This document shows positions 17,295 to 25,659 of a stretch of DNA of 64,000 bases, one piece after another (positions within the stretch are counted from its first letter, which is position 1; every line of letters starts with the position of its first letter). The stretch is from Pleomorphomonas oryzae DSM 16300. Lineage in GTDB: Bacteria; Pseudomonadota; Alphaproteobacteria; Rhizobiales; Pleomorphomonadaceae. The notes beneath the pieces are model-generated. The model worked only from the letters and a program-made list of their open reading frames with translations, searched no databases and was not told where the DNA came from. A program made the position numbers and the translations under genes. The stretch lies in assembly GCF_000422965.1 (NCBI RefSeq), contig NZ_AUHB01000001.1:310001-374000 (forward strand), written 5' to 3'.

Positions 17295-17885
17295 TCAGCG
17301 CGGGCGTTTCGCCTGCATGCCGGAGATCATGATGTCGATGATGGCCGCGGCGGCGGCCTCTTCGTCGTCGCGCCCGCCACTGAAATGAACCATACCGGCC
17401 AGGGCGCGCAGCAGGTCGATCGGCTCGGTATCGATGCCGATGTCACCGGCAGCGACGGCGTTGCCCACCAGCAGATCGATCGTCCGCTTGGTCGCGGCAC
17501 CGGAAGCGGCAAAAAGCGACGTCTTGCCGTCGGCAAGCGAGTCGAGCAGTTCCATCATGCCGTTCTTGACGGACATGTAGCGGAAGAACAGCCGCATCCA
17601 GTCCCTCAGCGCCTCGACCGGCGGTCGGCTGGCCACAAGCTCGGCAGCTGCGCTCACTAGTTGGTCGCTTTCGTTGCGATAGACGGCCTCGATCAAAGCG
17701 TCGCGCGTCGGAAAATGCCGATAGAGCGTGCCGATGCCGACCTCCGCCCTTCTGGCTACTTCCTCAAGGCTGGCAGCCCCTCCCCTTTCGGCGAACACGG
17801 CCTTGGCGGCATCGATCAGCCTGAAACGGTTGCGCTCGGCGTCGGCGCGCGGCTTGCGGGTCGGCTTTTTGGCCTTGTCGATCAC
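17295..17885 (-). CDS. TetR-family transcriptional regulator
   Basis: 196 residues. The N-terminal HTH (RLIDAAKAVFAERGGAASLEEVARRAEVGIGTLYRHFPTRDAL, about 24-66) is a textbook TetR DNA-binding domain. The C-terminal ligand domain resembles SCO1718-type members but shows no specific marker. It converges with the ATPase gene (6 nt between stops) and is divergent from the SDR at 18024, with two GGAG-N5-CTCC palindromes between them. It probably represses itself and that SDR. Confidence 0.88.
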   Translation of the reverse strand: MIDKAKKPTRKPRADAERNRFRLIDAAKAVFAERGGAASLEEVARRAEVGIGTLYRHFPTRDALIEAVYRNESDQLVSAAAELVASRPPVEALRDWMRLFFRYMSVKNGMMELLDSLADGKTSLFAASGAATKRTIDLLVGNAVAAGDIGIDTEPIDLLRALAGMVHFSGGRDDEEAAAAAIIDIMISGMQAKRPR

Positions 17886-17907
17886 GTCCGCGTGAACCTC
17901 TTGATAA

Positions 17908-17924
17908 ACGGAGGATGCCTCCGT
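17908..17924. promoter_or_regulatory. Putative TetR operator 1
   Basis: ACGGAGG-ATG-CCTCCGT is a perfect dyad with 7-bp arms, 23 bp upstream of the TetR start. It shares GGAG-N5-CTCC with a second site 25 bp further on. Confidence 0.6.
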
Positions 17925-17932
17925 ATTTAAAA

Positions 17933-17949
17933 GCGGAGACGCCCTCCTC
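17933..17949. promoter_or_regulatory. Putative TetR operator 2
   Basis: GCGGAGACGCCCTCCTC has the same GGAG-N5-CTCC core as 17908-17924, offset by 25 bp, and lies on the SDR side of the intergenic region. Confidence 0.5.
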
Positions 17950-18023
17950 TTTTATATCCAAACTGGCTGATGGGCAATGGTTCGCCGGGTTCAGCGGGGT
18001 GATCTCGATATATGGAGATAGAC

Positions 18024-18995
18024 ATGACCGCAAAATTCGGGGCCACCTCGACGACCGACGATGTGCTCGCCGGCATCGATCTTTCCGGCAAGCGCATCCT
18101 CATCACCGGCGTTTCGGCCGGCCTCGGCGTCGAAACGGCGCGCGCGCTGGTGGCCCATGGCGCCTCGGTGGTCGGCGCGGCACGCGACCTCAAAAAAGCC
18201 GAGGCGGCGACGGCGCCGGTGCGCGCCGCAGTCACTGAAGGCAAGGGCGCCTTCGAGCTCATCGAGCTCGACCTCGCTTCGTTCGCCAGCATTCGCGCGG
18301 CCACGGACAAGCTCGTTTCCGATGGCAGGACGTTCGATGTCGTCATCGCCAACGCCGGCGTCATGGCTGCGCCGTTCGACCACACGGCTGATGGGTTCGA
18401 GACGCAGTTCGGCACCAACCATCTCGGCCACTTTCTGTTCGTCAACCGCATCGCCGGGCTGATTTCGCCGGGCGGCCGGCTCGTCAATGTCGCCTCGTCA
18501 GGCCATCGCTTTGCCGACGTTGACCTCGACGACCCGAACTTCGAGCGTACGCCCTATGACCCCTGGGTCGCCTATGGCCGCTCGAAAACCTCCAACATCC
18601 TGTTCGCCGTGGAGTTCGATCGCCGTCACAAGGCGCGCGGCGTGCGTGCCGCTGCGCTGCACCCTGGTGGCATCAACACCGAACTCGGCCGGCACGTCGG
18701 TCTCGACACGCTGAAGGCAATGATCGAGCGCATCAACGCCGACCTCGCCGCCGAAGGCAAGCCACCCTACAAATGGAAGACCATTCCGCAGGGCGCCGCG
18801 ACATCGATCTGGGCCGGCGTCGTGGCCGATGCCGAGGAAGTCGGCGGCCGCTATTGCGAAAACTGCCACGTTTCCGAGGTGACGGACGGCCTGATCAATC
18901 CGGTTGCCGAAGGCGTCCGCTCCTACGCCGTCGATCCCGATCGCGCCAAGGCGCTGTGGGCGAAGAGCGAGGAACTGGTCGGAGAGCGCTTCTGA
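18024..18995 (+). CDS. SDR-family oxidoreductase (retinol dehydrogenase/WWOX-like)
   Basis: 323 residues. Cofactor motif TGVSAGLG, NAGVMAAP, and catalytic Ser (NVASSGHR) with Tyr/Lys (VAYGRSKTSNILF) in the long-chain SDR arrangement of retinol-dehydrogenase-like enzymes. ATG 18024 is preferred because GGAGATAGAC sits just before it; ATG 18012 would add four residues. It is divergent from the TetR gene and is the likely target of that regulator. The physiological substrate cannot be told. Confidence 0.85.
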   Translation: MTAKFGATSTTDDVLAGIDLSGKRILITGVSAGLGVETARALVAHGASVVGAARDLKKAEAATAPVRAAVTEGKGAFELIELDLASFASIRAATDKLVSDGRTFDVVIANAGVMAAPFDHTADGFETQFGTNHLGHFLFVNRIAGLISPGGRLVNVASSGHRFADVDLDDPNFERTPYDPWVAYGRSKTSNILFAVEFDRRHKARGVRAAALHPGGINTELGRHVGLDTLKAMIERINADLAAEGKPPYKWKTIPQGAATSIWAGVVADAEEVGGRYCENCHVSEVTDGLINPVAEGVRSYAVDPDRAKALWAKSEELVGERF

Positions 18996-19075
18996 ACCAC
19001 CAAGCCGCCGACCGGATAAGCCTTCGGTCGGCGGCTAACCATCTCGATAAATTACAAATATTTTCAGAAGCTTAC

Positions 19076-19115
19076 ATGTCACCCAGCCTTCATGTAGCTG
19101 TCACGCCCTCGTCAT
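19076..19115 (+). promoter_or_regulatory. Pho box (four 7-bp PhoB repeats)
   Basis: Four direct 7-bp units with 4-bp spacers, 11 bp apart: ATGTCAC (19076), CCTTCAT (19087), CTGTCAC (19098) and TCGTCAT (19109). They match the CTGTCAT-type PhoB half site and its 11-bp period. The array ends 62 bp before the alkaline phosphatase ATG, so phosphate-starvation induction by PhoB is expected. Confidence 0.8.
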
Positions 19116-19177
19116 ACCCCCTGCCTACCAAGGAGCGCGCGCTCTTTTCGACGCGATCCATTTTCAAGGGGCAGATA

Positions 19178-20920
19178 ATGCGCACTCTTCTTCTGGCACT
19201 TGCCGCCAGCACCGCTTTGATCGGGACGGCCAATGCGGCCACCGTTTTCCCGCTCGACCGGGCCACCATTCTCGCCGGCTCCCCTTTCGACTTCAAGGTC
19301 GAGTTCGACGGCCAGGTGAAGGCCGACGACGTCAAGGTCACCGTCAACGGTGCCGACTACAAGGCGACGCTCGGCAGCGATGTTCAGTTCGTCGAGAACG
19401 AAAAGGGCAAGGACGACAAGGTCCTTGGCTCGGCCGTGCTGCTGCGCGGCGTCAAGATCAACAAGGCCGGCTCTTATACGGTCGACGTTTCGGCCGGCGG
19501 CGAGACGAAGTCTGTCACCTGGAACGTCTACGCGACGCCCGCGACGCCCAAGGCCAAGAACATCATCTTCCTGCTCGGTGACGGCCTGTCGGTCGCCCAC
19601 CGCACTGCCGCGCGCATCATGGCCAAGGGCATGACCGAGGGCAAAGCCAACGGCCGTCTCGCCATGGACGATCTCGACCATATGGCCTTCATCGGCACGT
19701 CCTCGACCAACGCCATCAACACCGACTCGGCCAACACCATGTCGGCCTATATGACCGGCCACAAGACGGCGATCAACGCCCTCGGCGTCTATGCCGACCG
19801 TACGCCGCCGTCGCTGGACGACCCGAAGGTGGAAAACATCGCCGAGGCGCTGCGCCGCACGACCAAGAAGTCGATCGGCGTCGTCGTCACCTCCGAGATC
19901 GAAGACGCCACGCCGGCCGCCGTTGTCGCCCACACCCGTAAGCGCGACGACAAGGCCGACATCGTCGGCATGCTCTACGACGTCAAGCCGGAAGTGGTGC
20001 TCGGCGGCGGTTCGGCCTACTTCCTGTCGAAGGAAGTGCCGGGCTCCAAGCGCAAGGACGACAAGGACTATATCAAGCTGTTCCAGGACGCCGGCTACAA
20101 GCTCGCCACCGACAAGAGCGAGCTTGAGAAGGCTGCCGGGTCGGACAAGATCCTCGGCCTGTTCCACACCGGCAACATGGACTACGCCCTCGACCGCATG
20201 CAGCTGAAGAAAGGCACCGTCGACAAGTTCCCGAACCAGCCGGGCCTCGTCGAGATGGCCAAGATCGCCCTCGACAACCTCTCGAAGAATCCCGAAGGCT
20301 TCTTCCTGATGATCGAAGGTTCCTGCATCGACAAGGCGAGCCATCCGCTCGACATGGAACGCGCCGTGTTCGAGACCATTGAGTTCGATCAGGCCGTCGC
20401 CCTGGCCCGCGAGTTCCAGGCCAAGAACCCTGACACTCTGATCGTCGTCACCGGCGACCATACCCATGGCGTGTCGATCGTCGGTACCATCGATGACACC
20501 ATTGGCAAGGAAGGCCGGGAGAAGTTCCTGGTCGGCGCCAATGCCGGCTTCCCGACCTACGCCGACGCCAACAAGGACGGTTATCCAGACAAGATCGATC
20601 CGAGCCGCCGCCTCGCCATGTTCGTCTCGAACTACCCCGACCATTACGAGACGTTCAATCCCAAGCTCGACGGGCCGTTCGAACCGGCAGTGAAGAACGA
20701 AAAGGGCGAATACGTCGCCAACGAGAAGTACAAGGACGTTCCGGGCGCCATCTTCGTCGAAGGCAACCTGCCGAAGGATGAGTCGACCGGTACGCACACC
20801 GTTGACGACGTCGTGCTGCAGGCCGCCGGCCCCGGCGCCGACGAGTTCAAGGGCTACATGGAAGAAAGCGACGTCTACAAGGTGCTCGCCGATACCTTCG
20901 CCCTCGGCGTGAAGCAGTAA
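19178..20920 (+). CDS. Periplasmic alkaline phosphatase (PhoA superfamily)
   Basis: 580 residues with a Sec signal peptide (MRTLLLALAASTALIGTANA). Residues about 23-125 form an Ig-like N-terminal domain. The alkaline phosphatase core starts at KNIIFLLGDGLSVAH (metal-binding Asp in GDG), with nucleophile Ser184 in NTDSANTMSAYMTG and later metal ligands in FFLMIEGSCIDKASH and VVTGDHTHG. It releases phosphate from organic esters in the periplasm. The Pho box upstream predicts PhoB control. ATG 19178 is the only start that leaves a signal peptide at the N-terminus. A terminator follows at 20941. Confidence 0.92.
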   Translation: MRTLLLALAASTALIGTANAATVFPLDRATILAGSPFDFKVEFDGQVKADDVKVTVNGADYKATLGSDVQFVENEKGKDDKVLGSAVLLRGVKINKAGSYTVDVSAGGETKSVTWNVYATPATPKAKNIIFLLGDGLSVAHRTAARIMAKGMTEGKANGRLAMDDLDHMAFIGTSSTNAINTDSANTMSAYMTGHKTAINALGVYADRTPPSLDDPKVENIAEALRRTTKKSIGVVVTSEIEDATPAAVVAHTRKRDDKADIVGMLYDVKPEVVLGGGSAYFLSKEVPGSKRKDDKDYIKLFQDAGYKLATDKSELEKAAGSDKILGLFHTGNMDYALDRMQLKKGTVDKFPNQPGLVEMAKIALDNLSKNPEGFFLMIEGSCIDKASHPLDMERAVFETIEFDQAVALAREFQAKNPDTLIVVTGDHTHGVSIVGTIDDTIGKEGREKFLVGANAGFPTYADANKDGYPDKIDPSRRLAMFVSNYPDHYETFNPKLDGPFEPAVKNEKGEYVANEKYKDVPGAIFVEGNLPKDESTGTHTVDDVVLQAAGPGADEFKGYMEESDVYKVLADTFALGVKQ

Positions 20921-20940
20921 GCTTTCCACGGAACCATCGC

Positions 20941-20978
20941 GGGCCGGACGGTCGACGGCCGTCCGGCCCGCAGCCTTT
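20941..20978 (+). terminator. Intrinsic terminator after alkaline phosphatase
   Basis: GGGCCGGACGG (20941-20951) pairs with CCGTCCGGCCC (20959-20969) across a 7-base loop, followed by CAGCCTTTT. The stem is perfect; the T tract is short. Confidence 0.75.
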
Positions 20979-20998
20979 TCTCGCAGATGGAGACTTCC

Positions 20999-21454
20999 AT
21001 GGCCCCTATGGCAGTCCCAGCGGTTAGCCGCCGGACATTTCTCGCCGGTCTCGCCGCCCTCTCCTGCACGGGACTCGCGCGGGCTGGCGACACGCTGACC
21101 TTCGACGAACTCTACGGCAAGGTGTCGGTTCTCGGCCTGGCCTTTTCCGACAAGGTGAAGGCGCTCGCCGACAAGACGGTGTCGATGCGCGGTTTCATGG
21201 CGCCGCCGCTCAAGGCCGAAGCCAAGTTCTTCGTGCTCACCGAAATTCCCATGGCGCTCTGCCCCTTCTGTTCGTCGGATGCCGACTGGCCGAGCAACAT
21301 CGTCGTCGTCTACATCGATGAGAAGACCACTTTCGTGCCGCCGTCGAAGCTGATCGAGGTGACGGGCACACTGGAGGTCGGCTCGTGGACCGATCCCGAG
21401 ACGGGCTTTGTCAGTCTGCTGCGTCTCGTCCATTCCTCCTTCGAGACGGTTTGA
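20999..21454 (+). CDS. Tat-exported DUF3299-like periplasmic protein
   Basis: 151 residues. The twin-arginine motif SRRTFLAGLAALS is followed by a cleavage-like site ARAG. The mature part contains a CPFC pair (MALCPFCSSDADWP) and a small beta-rich domain (IEVTGTLEVGSW) resembling DUF3299. ATG 20999 is preferred over 20987 because GGAGA lies 6 nt upstream. The stop is 3 nt before the ATPase gene, so it belongs to a three-gene operon with an ABC exporter. CPFC suggests metal or redox handling. From memory, similar sets are zinc-responsive in other bacteria; that is unverified here. Confidence 0.65.
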   Translation: MAPMAVPAVSRRTFLAGLAALSCTGLARAGDTLTFDELYGKVSVLGLAFSDKVKALADKTVSMRGFMAPPLKAEAKFFVLTEIPMALCPFCSSDADWPSNIVVVYIDEKTTFVPPSKLIEVTGTLEVGSWTDPETGFVSLLRLVHSSFETV

Positions 21455-21457
21455 GCC

Positions 21458-22144
21458 ATGCTGCCACTCGCTCTTTCCGGCGTCGCCATCTCCTTCCCCG
21501 GCCTTGCTCAGCCGGTACTCTCCATTGATGGTCTGGCGGTGCCGGCCGGTGGCAGGCTCGCCGTCACCGGCGCTTCCGGCTCCGGCAAGAGTACCTTCGT
21601 CAATCTCGTCTCCGGCCTGGAACGCCCTGACACCGGGGCCATCCGTTGGCGCGATACTGACATCGCGACACTTTCGGAAAGCCGTCGCGACCGCTGGCGG
21701 GCCACCAATGTCGGCTTGGTCATGCAGGACTTCCACCTGTTTCCCGGTCTTGCGGCGATCGACAACGTGCTGCTGCCCGCCCGTCTCGCCCGCGCCGCAA
21801 CAGCCGAGATCAAGGCACGCGCGCTTGAGCTTCTTTCCCGCGTCGGCCTTTCTCGGCCGAACCAGTCGGTGGAGACCATGTCGCGCGGCGAGATGCAGCG
21901 CGTCGCCGTGGCGCGCGCCCTCCTGCGCCGGCCGGGCGTGATCATCGCCGACGAGCCGACCGCCAGCCTCGACACTGAGGCCGGCGCCGAGGTCGGCAGG
22001 CTGCTTCTGGAACTGGCCGACCAGGAAGGCGCCACATTGATCGTCGTCAGCCACGACGAGCGACTGACCGAAAGGCTCGATCGACGCATTCGGCTCGCCG
22101 CCGGCCGTGTCGTTGCCGATACCGCCGCGGAGGTTTCGCCGTGA
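21458..22144 (+). CDS. ABC transporter ATP-binding protein, LolD/MacB type
   Basis: 228 residues. Walker A GASGSGKST, Q-loop VMQDFHLFP, a signature MSRGEMQRVAVARA (serine-rich variant of LSGGQ), Walker B VIIADEPTASLD and H-loop VSHD are present. Size and sequence fit ATPases that partner FtsX-like permeases. It overlaps the permease by 4 nt (GTGA). It drives the exporter formed with the gene at 22141-23406. Confidence 0.9.
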   Translation: MLPLALSGVAISFPGLAQPVLSIDGLAVPAGGRLAVTGASGSGKSTFVNLVSGLERPDTGAIRWRDTDIATLSESRRDRWRATNVGLVMQDFHLFPGLAAIDNVLLPARLARAATAEIKARALELLSRVGLSRPNQSVETMSRGEMQRVAVARALLRRPGVIIADEPTASLDTEAGAEVGRLLLELADQEGATLIVVSHDERLTERLDRRIRLAAGRVVADTAAEVSP

Positions 22145-23406
22145 TCCGCTTCGTCTTCGCCGACCTTCGCCGCCTCTGGGCGGCCTCGCTGGTCATCGTG
22201 CTGCTGGTGGCGCTTGCCACCGCGCTCGGCGTTGCAGTGACCTTGCAGGAACGGGCGCTGCGCCTCGGTTCTGCTCGCGCCGCCGACAAGTTCGATCTGA
22301 TCGTCGGCGCACCCGGCTCGGAAACGCAGCTCGTGTTGTCCTCAGTGTTCCTGCAACCGGCCGCGCTGCCGTTGATGCCTGGTGAGGTGCTGACCAAGCT
22401 CATCGCCGATCCGCACGTCGCCTGGGCGGCGCCGATCGGTTTCGGCGACAACTTCATCGGTTACCCCATCGTCGGCACCACCACGGCCCTGATCTCCGGC
22501 ACTACAACCGGCTTCACCAAGGGGCAGATGTTTGCCCACGAGGGTGAAGCTGTGGTCGGCTCGGGTGTCGATCTCTCGGTTGGCACAGAGGTAAAACCCA
22601 TGCATGGCGCCGCCGGCGAAGGCGGCGAGACGCATGCGGACAGCATCTACCATGTGGTCGGTAAGCTTCAGCCGACCGGAACGGCCTGGGATCGCGCCAT
22701 TCTCGTTCCTATTCAGGCGGTTTGGCACATTCACGGTCTCGGCGAGGATCACGACCACGCTGGCGAAGCGAACGCCGACCATAACGCGGCTGCCGAAGGC
22801 GGCGAGGAGCACCACCACGGCCATATCGACGCCGATGCACCACTCGACGAGAGTTTCAGCCGCGACGTGCCGGGGCTGCCGGCCATATTGGTCAAGCCTA
22901 AGACGATCGGCGACGCCTATACGCTGCGGCAGACCTATCGCACGACGGAGGGCACACGTGCAGTTTTCCCTGCCGAGGTTCTGACGTCACTCTACGCGAC
23001 GCTCGGCGATGCCCGCACCGTGCTGATGTATGTCGCCTACGGGGCGCAAACGCTGGTCGCCGCGGCGCTGATGCTGATCGCCGTCATTCATGTGGCCCAA
23101 CGGCGCAAACAGATCGGCGCTCTCCGGGCTTTCGGCGCGCCCCGCTTTGCCGTGTTCGGAATCGTCTGGCTGGAACTGCTGCTGCTGGTGGCGATCGGTG
23201 TCGGCGCCGGTTTCGGCCTGGGCTATGGCGCCGCTGAATTCCTGGCCGGCCTGTTCACAGCTCAAAGCGGTGTTCATATGCCCGTGGAGTTCACGACGTC
23301 CGATGCCGTTCTGGCAGCCACCTTCCTCACCGTCGCCGCCCTGATGGCAGCGCTGCCGGCTGCCCTCGCCTATCGCCAGTCGCCGGTGGAAGCGCTCAGG
23401 GGGTGA
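22141..23406 (+). CDS. FtsX-like ABC permease with histidine-rich periplasmic loop
   Basis: 421 residues in MacB/LolC layout: one N-terminal helix (LWAASLVIVLLVALATALGVA), a large periplasmic domain, then three C-terminal helices. The periplasmic domain carries a histidine/acid-rich insert at about residues 201-232 with seven histidines (EDHDHAG, ADHN, EEHHHGHIDAD), a likely metal-binding loop. GTG 22141 starts inside the ATPase stop. The partners are an ATPase and a Tat-exported CPFC protein. A role in metal-linked protein or lipoprotein handling at the envelope is inferred. The gene ends overlapping the convergent oxidoreductase by 11 nt. Confidence 0.8.
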   Translation: MIRFVFADLRRLWAASLVIVLLVALATALGVAVTLQERALRLGSARAADKFDLIVGAPGSETQLVLSSVFLQPAALPLMPGEVLTKLIADPHVAWAAPIGFGDNFIGYPIVGTTTALISGTTTGFTKGQMFAHEGEAVVGSGVDLSVGTEVKPMHGAAGEGGETHADSIYHVVGKLQPTGTAWDRAILVPIQAVWHIHGLGEDHDHAGEANADHNAAAEGGEEHHHGHIDADAPLDESFSRDVPGLPAILVKPKTIGDAYTLRQTYRTTEGTRAVFPAEVLTSLYATLGDARTVLMYVAYGAQTLVAAALMLIAVIHVAQRRKQIGALRAFGAPRFAVFGIVWLELLLLVAIGVGAGFGLGYGAAEFLAGLFTAQSGVHMPVEFTTSDAVLAATFLTVAALMAALPAALAYRQSPVEALRG

Positions 23407-24340
23407 AGACGATGCGTTGGCCATCGTCGGGCGCGATCCAGGCCTGTTCGACATCCGACAGTGGCACCGATCGGGCCGTGAGGGTCAGTCCGGCCGGTAC
23501 CGCTACGCGCAGCACGTCGCCGGCCGCAACGATCAGCCGTTCGAAAGGTACCGAGCCGATACCGCTGCCAATCAGTTCGATCGCCGAGGCGCGCAGCACG
23601 GCACTCGGCAGGCTGATGGTCTCGCCGCTCACCGAGCCAACTTCGACATAACGAAGAGGCACGGCGTCGCGTCCGGACTTGGCAGCGGCGATCAGTAGCC
23701 GCTCGGCGCTCATTCCCCAGAGATAGTCGACGACGACATCGACGCCCTCGGCGACGGTTTCGCTGAACCTCTTCTCCAGCATCTCCGCATCGTCATCAAG
23801 GACGATCATCACGTCGGCACCGACCTCGGCGAGAGCGGCGGCATTGCGTCCGGTGGCGATTACCTTTCCCGCGCCGAGATGTCTGGCGATCCTCACCGCC
23901 AGACGGCCGGAGGCGCCGGTGGCGCCGTTGATCAGCACCGTTTCGCCCGGCTTGAGCTTGGCCCGCTCGGTCAGCGCCACCCAAGACGACATACCGGGGT
24001 TGGCAATCGCTGCGGCCGTTACGTCGTCGAGATCGTCCGGCAGGTCGATGCAGTGTTCGACCGGTACCAGCGTCTGTTCGGCGAGCGCGCCATGAGGCGC
24101 GTCGGGCATGACGAAGTAAACACGCCGGCCATCGTCGGCAAGGCCGACACCGTCGACGCCGGGCACGAAGGGAAATGCACCAGACGAGCTGTAGTGACGA
24201 CCCGAGGCGCGAGCGCGGGTGATCCGGCTCAACGCGGCGGCGGTCACGGTGACCCGAGCGAGCGAAGCGGTCGGTTGCGGCTCAGTGAAATCGCCATAGA
24301 CGGGGGTGGCTCCAGCGGAGCGAACGATGGCAGCCTTCAT
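23396..24340 (-). CDS. Zinc-independent MDR alcohol dehydrogenase / quinone oxidoreductase
   Basis: 314 residues of the medium-chain dehydrogenase superfamily. The N-terminal GroES-like domain (FPFVPGVDGVGLADDG) and the Rossmann motif NGATGASGRLAVRIARHLGA are present. The cysteine/histidine ligands of zinc-dependent members are missing. It probably reduces quinones or enals with NADPH. It lies 26 nt downstream of the DUF4405 membrane gene on the same strand, and the pair is divergent from a MarR regulator, a common pattern for stress-induced quinone reductases. Confidence 0.85.
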   Translation of the reverse strand: MKAAIVRSAGATPVYGDFTEPQPTASLARVTVTAAALSRITRARASGRHYSSSGAFPFVPGVDGVGLADDGRRVYFVMPDAPHGALAEQTLVPVEHCIDLPDDLDDVTAAAIANPGMSSWVALTERAKLKPGETVLINGATGASGRLAVRIARHLGAGKVIATGRNAAALAEVGADVMIVLDDDAEMLEKRFSETVAEGVDVVVDYLWGMSAERLLIAAAKSGRDAVPLRYVEVGSVSGETISLPSAVLRASAIELIGSGIGSVPFERLIVAAGDVLRVAVPAGLTLTARSVPLSDVEQAWIAPDDGQRIVFTP

Positions 24341-24366
24341 GGCTGTTTCTCCTTCAAGGATGGGAT

Positions 24367-24867
24367 TCAGTTGAGAAAGAAGACGATGGCAAGCAGGCAG
24401 TTCTCGTCGGCGCCGCTCCTCAGGGCGACATCGCGGAGACTGTCGTCGCCGTCGGCGACGATGCCGCTGGCGGCAAGGCGACGAAGCACCGTCTCCGGGG
24501 TATTGCGCGTCACCGCTGCCAGGGCGGAAATGGGCGCGTCCACCAGTGCTTCCTCAATCGGTCGCTCGATCTGAGGGCCGGTGATCATCCCCCAGGAAAA
24601 CAAAGCCACCATCGTCAGCGCTGTGAAGGCGGCGATGCTTGCCCTACCCCAGCCCGACTTCAGGTGGTTACGGAAGGGACGCCAGTTGAGGGCAATATGA
24701 GCGCCGGCACCGAGCAGAAACGCCCAGGAGAACCACTGGTGCGTTACGGTGACCAGACCGACGTCCAGTTCGAAAAACATCAGAACGCCGGTTGCCGACA
24801 TCAGCAGGAAAGCGCCGATGACCAACGGCGTCGCCCAGCGGCGCAAGGAGACTCCAGTGGCTTGCAT
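24367..24867 (-). CDS. DUF4405 membrane protein
   Basis: 166 residues from ATG 24867, which has GGAAGGA at good spacing; ATG 24888 would add seven residues. Three hydrophobic segments with two histidines (TVTHQWFSWAFLLGAGAHIALNWRPF) match the DUF4405 family, resembling b-type cytochrome helices. The C-terminal about 70 residues, including ALVDAPISALAAVTRNTPETVLRRLAASGI, look like a DUF4405 tail with a small helical repeat. Role unknown; electron transfer at the membrane is possible because it precedes a quinone oxidoreductase. Confidence 0.7.
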   Translation of the reverse strand: MQATGVSLRRWATPLVIGAFLLMSATGVLMFFELDVGLVTVTHQWFSWAFLLGAGAHIALNWRPFRNHLKSGWGRASIAAFTALTMVALFSWGMITGPQIERPIEEALVDAPISALAAVTRNTPETVLRRLAASGIVADGDDSLRDVALRSGADENCLLAIVFFLN

Positions 24868-24899
24868 GGGCGTTCCTTCCGGTCTCATTTACGTGTATA

Positions 24900-25415
24900 A
24901 TGAGCATATATTTGACCCAACGGATGGAGTCAAGGAAAAGCGTGCAAAATACACTCAACTCCGACCAGATGCGCCAGCTGCACAGCGCCATGCTCGACAT
25001 CGTCGGCACCATGAACCGGCCGCAGCGCGATGAGATGCTGATCCGCGAGGCCAGCATACCGCTCGACCGGGCGCTATTTCCGCTCCTGGTCGGCATCGAG
25101 CGCTTCGGACCGATCGGGGTCGTCGAGCTCGCCGACCGGGCCGGACGCGACTACACCACCGTCAGCCGTCAGGTAGCCAAACTGGAGAGTCTCGGTTTGG
25201 TGACGCGGCGCGCCAGCTTGGCCGATCGGCGCGTTCGTGAAGCGGTGGTGACGGAAAAAGGCAAGGCGACCACCGATCTTGTCGACGCAGCACGCGAACG
25301 CATCGGCCGCAAGGTGTTTGAAAACTGGGATCCCCAGGAGTTCGCCGATCTGGTGCGCTTGATGCGCAAGTTCGCCGATGCCATCGCCGACGAACTTCCT
25401 TTGGCGAAGGGCTGA
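24900..25415 (+). CDS. MarR-family transcriptional regulator
   Basis: Up to 171 residues. The winged helix (IGVVELADRAGRDYTTVSRQVAKLESLGLVTR, followed by ASLADRRVREAVVTEKG) is typical of MarR. ATG 24900 is the longest start; ATG 24924 and GTG 24942 (with AAGGAAAA just upstream) are possible. The gene is divergent from the DUF4405/oxidoreductase pair, with only 32 bp between the preferred starts, so the promoters overlap. It probably controls that pair in response to a phenolic or quinone-like ligand, an inference from the family. Confidence 0.88.
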   Translation: MSIYLTQRMESRKSVQNTLNSDQMRQLHSAMLDIVGTMNRPQRDEMLIREASIPLDRALFPLLVGIERFGPIGVVELADRAGRDYTTVSRQVAKLESLGLVTRRASLADRRVREAVVTEKGKATTDLVDAARERIGRKVFENWDPQEFADLVRLMRKFADAIADELPLAKG

Positions 25416-25444
25416 GCGCCAGCTGTTTGCCTGATCGTTCGCTT

Positions 25445-25650
25445 TTAGTCAGCCTTCCGGGCCGCCTCGGCGAGAATCCACTCCCGAAAGGCCGCGAGAC
25501 TTGGGTTGGCCAGAGCAGAGTGAAGCCAGCGCGCGCCGGCAAGCGGCGAGCATGTCGGCGAAGGTCGGGAAAGACAGGCCGATGTCTCAGCCCTGAGCAA
25601 CCATCTCCGGCGCGATGTCTGCGCTGACGAAACCCCACCTCCCAAACGGC
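25445..25650 (-). pseudogene. Possible remnant of a LysR-type regulator C-terminus
   Basis: The minus strand ends in HSALANPSLAAFREWILAEA followed by a few residues and a stop, which looks like the last residues of GcvA-type LysR regulators. Upstream the reading frame loses similarity, and a neighbouring frame reads [10 protein letters not shown] before a stop near 25590, as expected for a decayed LysR effector domain. There is no HTH nearby. It sits between a MarR gene and the end of the serine deaminase gene. The call rests on short similarity only. Confidence 0.35.
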
Positions 25651-25659
25651 CCGAGAAAC

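Noticed and set aside
19112-22054. 980-codon open frame on the minus strand
   Set aside because: It runs antisense to alkaline phosphatase, the Tat protein and the ATPase, all of which have strong family motifs. Arg/Gly/Asp/Val/His-rich sequence without motifs is the usual antisense shadow in GC-rich DNA.
24886-24925. Possible MarR operator in the divergent spacer
   Set aside because: AT-rich and partly symmetrical (ATAT and ATAC near GCTCATT), but no dyad of useful length could be fixed by eye.
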